Shown piece by piece: positions 59,069-64,000 of a DNA stretch of 64,000 nt (position 1 is the first letter of the stretch; each line of letters starts with the position of its first letter). The translations under genes and the position numbers were made by a program. The notes under the pieces were generated by a model. That model was not told where the DNA came from, did no database searches, and saw only the letters and a list, made by a program, of their open reading frames with translations. Source of the stretch: Loxodes magnus (lineage: Eukaryota; Ciliophora; Karyorelictea; Loxodida; Loxodidae); NCBI GenBank assembly GCA_946699065.1, contig CAMPDV010001072.1, positions 1 through 64,000 of the forward strand, given 5' to 3'.

Positions 59069-60331
59069 ATGAAACTTAAATCAGTTATGTAGAAATTATT
59101 CAAGCGAAATAATAGTCTAAATAAAGAAGCTTCTAAAAAATAGTAAGAAATAGGCTAGTTTTGTGAATAGCAAACATCAGGATTCTATAATTAAACTAAT
59201 TGATATCCTCCTAATTTGAATTATCAAAATAAAGGGAAATGTGGAAAGTAAAAGGATAAATATAGTTTCTATTGTTGTGAAAATTGCTAGTATATGTATA
59301 CTTAGAGATCTGCTTTTTAGTCTGAATAAAGTAATATGCGTTAGATTTATTCGCTTTAAAGCTTCAAATAAGAAGACTTTTATGAACCTAAATATGCTAC
59401 TTAAGTCAGAGATTAATAATATATCAAATTATAAAGACTCGACAAAGGTGGTTTCTCAGAAGTCTGGAAAGGAATTTGAAACTAGAAAGAAGTGGCAATA
59501 AAAGAGATAAATAAATAAGAGTTAAATTAATAAGCTATGAATGAATTTATAAAGGAAATGGAAAACATGTATCTCTTAAGGCACGAAAACATAGTAGAAA
59601 TATATGGATACTGTTTTCATCCCTTTTTTTTAATACTTGAACTTGGCGAATAGTCTTTAAATGATTTTTTAAAAAATAATCAAATTACTTGAAAATAACG
59701 TTATCAAATTGCGCGTGACATTACCCTTGGACTTTAATATTCTCATAGCTAGAATATTTTACATAGAGACTTAAAAAGCAAAAACATTATTTTAAATGAA
59801 ACCAGAAAAGCTTTAATTGCGGATTTTGGACTATCCCATGTAAAAAGAGAATCCAAATCGATAAGTGATAAAAGGAAAGTAGGAACTATAGCATGAATGG
59901 CTCCAGAATTGTTTGAATAAATCCCTAAGTATAGTAAAAAGTCAGACATTTATGGATTAGGAATGATTTTTTGAGAGTTAGCTACAAGAAAACAACCATG
60001 GGAAAAAACTTTAAATGATGTGATCATTTATAAAGTTCAAAGGGGAGAAAGAGAAAATATACCTGAAACATGTCCACAATTATTTGCAGAAATAATTAAA
60101 GGATGCTGAGATTAAGATCCAAATAAGAGACTTGAAATAGAAGAAATAATTTAAATATTAGAGATTTTAAAATAAGAATCTGATTACTACATATAAGAGT
60201 AAGAAAATGATTATTAAAATTTTAGCCCATCCAACAGTTAAGCAAAATATTCTAATAACTAAAATAGCTAAAATTTGATTTAATCAGAAAGAAAAGAGAG
60301 CAATAGTCAAGAATTTTTACAAGATTTTTGA
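59069..60331 (+). CDS. TKL-type protein kinase, intact copy 3
   Basis: A 420-residue protein from ATG 59069 to UGA 60329, unbroken. It has the same N-terminal Cys motif as the 55102 gene (FC...SGFY...CG...FYCCENC). The kinase domain has LDKGGFSEVWKG (the first glycine of the loop is Asp), AIK, HRDLKSKN with H at 232, DFGLSHVK, GTIAWMAPE (W = UGA), FWELATRKQPW and GCWDQDPNKR. The tail (SDYYIQEQENDYQ, then Ser/Asn/Gln-rich) differs from that of the 55102 paralogue. It is the intact version of the frameshifted gene at 505. Substrates are unknown; by family a Ser/Thr kinase of MAPKKK/Raf-like type. Confidence 0.87.
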
Positions 60332-60710
60332 TTGATAGCAAGATTACAACTTTTAAACTTTAAAATAAAAGTTTTTACATTTTTTAATTTGAATAAAAGA
60401 CTTAAATTTAATTAAAAAATGCATATATTATTTATTGCATATTCTTTTTTATTAATAAAATATATTAATTAGTTTATTCTAAAGCAGAATTAAGTGCTTT
60501 GCTCATATATGATTTTTTAAATAAATTATTTTACTACTATTAAGAGACATTCCTCATTTCGTAATTAATAATTAAATTAATTATCTCTATATAATTAAGA
60601 ACTTTAATAACTACAATTATTTTAAATTATGAACAATCTACCTAATTCTAAATAATTTGCTATTATACAAATAGAGATTTTAATAATAATACGATAAATT
60701 AAGTTTGCAA

Positions 60711-61575
60711 TTTTCGAGGATTTTCACCTCTTCATGCTGGATACCAGATTGCTCCAGTGTTAAAAATAAAGTTTTAGATGTCTCTACTCCTCTCTCCTCC
60801 CATTACTCTTGTCATTTCCGGATCTAGCCTTATTTCTAATTAAATTTTCTCTTGTAAATGTATCCTTATTTATTTAAGTATAATCTTTCTCTTATTTGTC
60901 TCTACTACTTTTGTTTTTTCTTCCTCTACTGTGCTTGTATGGTTCTTTATTTATTCCAGTACTACGTCTTGAAATTTTGGAATTCCTTGCAGCGTCTTCA
61001 TAAGTGTTCTGTCGAACTGCAGTAGTAACATTTCTTCACTACTTTTTGGAGTTTAACCTTAGTCTTCCTATTGGTTTCTTCAATCATCATTGGATCTCCC
61101 CTTTGTTCATCTAATTTTTTTTCTAGTATTTCCAGTCTAATACTCATATCAGATTGTTTCTGAAGCTAATTTTAGGATTAGCTACTCTGGTCTTAAGATA
61201 TGTTTCGGAAAGCGCTTAGTTCTCTTTCTTAGGACATAAGTCTGGATTCTATTCCTTCCGCTAGGTTGAGTTTTTCCATCAATTTCTCATTATCCTTTCT
61301 CAGTTTCCTAACCTCTTCCTGGAGGTTTAGTACCACTTTGATGAGCTGTTCCATGCTCATCTGGCCAGAAGGATTAAACTTTGAGACCTCCTGGTGCAGA
61401 GCAGACTTCATCTGCTTTCTGGGCTTCTCTTCTGAGCTTGTTTCTGTTCCTCTTCAGGTTGCTAGAATTAAACAAAAGGTTAGGGTTAAGGGTAAGAAGA
61501 CTATCCAAGATTGGATTCAGGTTTCCTCTCCAACTTTTTGGAGGTGGTGTAGAAACCTCTTTTGAATCCTTCCAT
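60711..61575 (-). pseudogene. Gag-like coiled-coil/CCHC protein, frameshifted, copy 2
   Basis: Copy of the 2145-3009 gene inside the duplicated segment: start MEGFKRGFYTTSKK at 61575, coiled-coil frame from MKSALHQEV at 61411, CCHC knuckle near 60985-61030 (CYYCSSTEHLWRCC in this copy, with UGA Trp). It shares the one-base shift between start and coiled coil seen in copy 1, so that shift predates the duplication or marks a true feature such as a missed short intron or programmed shift. Confidence 0.6.
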
Positions 61576-63490
61576 TTTTTTAATATATAGAGATTTTAAT
61601 TAAATCTAATTTAAGAATAATTTTTCCATGATTATACCATCTAACTCTCATTAATAGCTTAATTTTAATAAGTGCTAATTATATCTAATTATATCTAATT
61701 ATTAATTTGTTATTAATATGTATAACTTAAATAGTTTAAATAAAGGTATTTATTACTATTTATTTTATATTATTTTCCATATTTCTTATAAAGAAGTCTC
61801 ATATCTTTTTTCTATCTTGCTATTAAATCTAATATATTTTATAATTATTTTAATAAGAGTTTTATTTATTTATTCGCAACATATAGCCAATATTCTTTTA
61901 AAAATTAGAATCATATAGAGTTAATTTAATACTCTATTTATAATTCATACCTAAAATATATCACATTATTAAGTTTATTACAATTAATATTAAAATCAAA
62001 TAACTTCATACTATATACATTCTTTCTCAATTTAAATTACTTTTTTCATTTTTATTTTTCTAAATCTTTTTAAAGACTAAAATGCTAGAGATATTAGTAG
62101 AATCCTTACAAAAGAGTATTTATCTTCCAATTTTTTTTATAGCTGATGAACAAACCCATTGCTTACAAAAAAGCATATATATAGCTTTACAAGTATTTAT
62201 TATCTTTTGTATAAATCAAATATAAGATACTCTATATAATCCAAATGCATAGAAATAGAAAAAACTTTACAAATTTCTCAATTTAATAAAATTTAATAAT
62301 CTAATCTTTATGATTCCGTCAAAAGCATATTACAGCTCTTAAAAATTATTTTTTAAATAAGTGTCATAATTTTTTTTCCTTTCCTCATTATTGCATAAAG
62401 ACAACAAAAGAAGCAAGAATAAATTAATTTCTTTATTAGTCTTTTTCTACCTATTTACACAAAAGAAATGAAAGTTAAATGAAATTAAAAATTTACTCTA
62501 AGTATTTATGCTTTATGTAATAAAATTTTCTTTCTGATTCATATAATTTGTAACATTGCTACCTAATATAAAGTCATATCCATACAAAATGTTTGAAAAT
62601 TTAAATAGGTCCTGTATTTAAATAACTTTAAAGTTTATTATTTTCTTATTATATTTATAAATATTTCTTAATATTTTATTATCTAAAAAGCTCTAAATTT
62701 ATTAAATTGTTATTTTTATTCTCTCCATTTAATAAATAATTTATGCATATCGTATCTTAAATTTTATATTTTTAGTCTCCTCTTTTCTAGCTTTTAATTC
62801 ATACACCTAATATTTTAGTAGAGTGATGGAAATAATTAGAAAAAGTGTAAAAAATAAATACAAAAAATTGATTTTTTTCATCTACATAAAAATTAAAAAA
62901 TTTTAGATTTAATAATATCTTTAAATCAATTGTAGATTAAATAATAGATAAAAATAAATATAAGTAAAGCTATAATAATAATCATCTAAATTGAGAGGGA
63001 AAAATAGAATTTCTTGAATAAAGAAAATAAATATTATTAATTACAGGGAAATTAATCTATGTTTTCAATTAAAATTACCTTTTGTTACTAAATACCTTTA
63101 AGATATTTCTATATATCTCTAAAGCTAATTTATATTCAATATTTTAATAAGCTGGGCAATAATTAAATCTCTTTATTTATGATAAATAATTTTTCATGAT
63201 GTCTCATAATTAGAAACTGCAAAAATAATTTAAGTTAGTTGTTTACTCAATAAAAGTTAATATTTTTTTAATAAAAGAAGGATATTTCTAAGAATATAAT
63301 TAAATAAAACTGTAAAATTTCTATTTATTTGTATTTTATATTTTTAAGAATGATGTATATCTTAAACTTTGAATTAATTACTTAAAAATAATTATTTGTT
63401 TTACGTAAATTAAGGATAAGTTAGATAATCAACTTTATCTTTTTTTTATATATTTCCTATTTAAATTAAAGTTATTAAGGTATTATTAAA
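61576..63490. other. Gene-free, copy of 3010-4915
   Basis: Same spacer as in the left copy, with a few one-base indels and an extra cctaaaatat insertion near 61951. Nothing recognised. Confidence 0.55.
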
Positions 63491-63563
63491 GGGGATCTAG
63501 CTCAAATGGTAGAGCGCTCGCTTAGCATGCGAGAGGCATTGGGATCGATACCCAAGTTCTCCA
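63491..63563 (+). tRNA. tRNA-Ala(AGC)
   Basis: Identical to the gene at 4916-4988, within the right copy of the 5.4-kb segment, with the same downstream T5 run. The spacer after it carries small changes, but the tRNA itself is unchanged. Confidence 0.93.
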
Positions 63564-64000
63564 TTTTTATTAATTTATGGTTTTAATAAAAAAAAATTTT
63601 TGAGATAAAAACTAAATAAAAATATATTAAATTTTTTTGTTTTTTTCACTTATTTAAACTGATAAATAGATAAAAGATTTATAAAAAGCTTATGAAATTA
63701 ATTTTTAAAGACTTTTATACAGCTAATTGTAAAATTTTAATTTTAATGAAAAATCAGACCAGGATATTTTCCTTTAATTTAGTTAAATCTTAGTTTTAAG
63801 TTAAAAAAATGCTAAAATAGACTTTTTATCTCAACAAATATTTTTATCTTTACCTAGATTTATTTTTCTATTTATTAAAAGCTTATTAACGTTAATCATA
63901 ACTTCCATTATTAATTTTTTATAATCTTTAATTTTTAGACTTCGAATGTCAAATTATTTTAGAAAAAAACCTTAAAAACTTTATTAAAATAAATAAAAAT

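Larger units (their letters stand above)
58566..64000 (+). repeat. Segmental duplication, right copy (matches 1-5423)
   Basis: Right-hand copy of the segment at the window start; homology runs to the window end. In this copy the kinase frame is intact, whereas the left copy has four one-base shifts. A third, partial copy of the kinase part only (about 54998-56220) lies just upstream, so the locus has been duplicated more than once. Confidence 0.93.

Overview
This window looks like nuclear DNA of a ciliate in which all three stop codons have sense meanings. It is extremely A+T-rich and gene-poor. Almost no long frame survives under the standard code. With UAA and UAG read as Gln and UGA as Trp (and as the only plausible terminator), long conserved proteins appear: protein kinases with GTIAWMAPE where W is UGA, kelch repeats with NDVWWLDL, and a receptor with WKNIGFIYQDNTW. 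That combination is known from karyorelict ciliates (Loxodes type) and from Condylostoma; I favour a karyorelict but cannot prove it. Protein readings below use this code. I saw no convincing spliceosomal introns.

Layout. 1-5.4 kb and 58.6-64 kb are two near-identical copies of one segment carrying a TKL-type kinase gene (+), a CCHC zinc-knuckle gag-like gene (-) and tRNA-Ala(AGC). At 6.2-7.0 kb lies an intact relative of the gag-like gene. Two decayed kinase pseudogenes (-) sit at 10-11 and 15.7-16.3 kb, with tRNA-Leu(UAA) between them. A secreted or membrane kelch/Cys-rich protein (-) fills 17.6-21.4 kb. About 7 kb without recognisable genes follows, then another kinase (+, 28.4-29.6 kb), tRNA-Met(CAU), a second tRNA-Ala and a tRNA-Val(CAC)-like gene, all on the minus strand. 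A large receptor-like membrane protein (-) occupies 36.7-40.7 kb. Next come hypothetical genes at 41.4 and 43.7 kb, an array of roughly 100-bp repeats (47.5-48.5 kb), a RING-kelch gene (+, 49.1-50.6 kb), two islands of higher G+C (51.1-51.4 and 53.0-53.8 kb, the second including a strongly structured candidate non-coding RNA), an intact kinase (+, 55.1-56.4 kb) and a small Cys-containing gene (-, 57.8-58.3 kb).

Recurring themes are duplication and decay. Kinase, gag-like and tRNA genes occur in several copies in both orientations. Non-coding blocks are also repeated (16.3-17.4 = 46.4-47.5 kb; 8.6-9.1 = 25.7-26.1 kb; 31-32.3 kb inverted at 44.8-46.1 kb). Several otherwise convincing genes carry one to four single-base shifts, often in homopolymers, which could be consensus errors or early pseudogenes. 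No operons, CRISPR arrays or origins were seen. The surface proteins (kelch, receptor) and TKL kinases suggest sensing and signalling genes, but nothing in the sequence ties them into one pathway.
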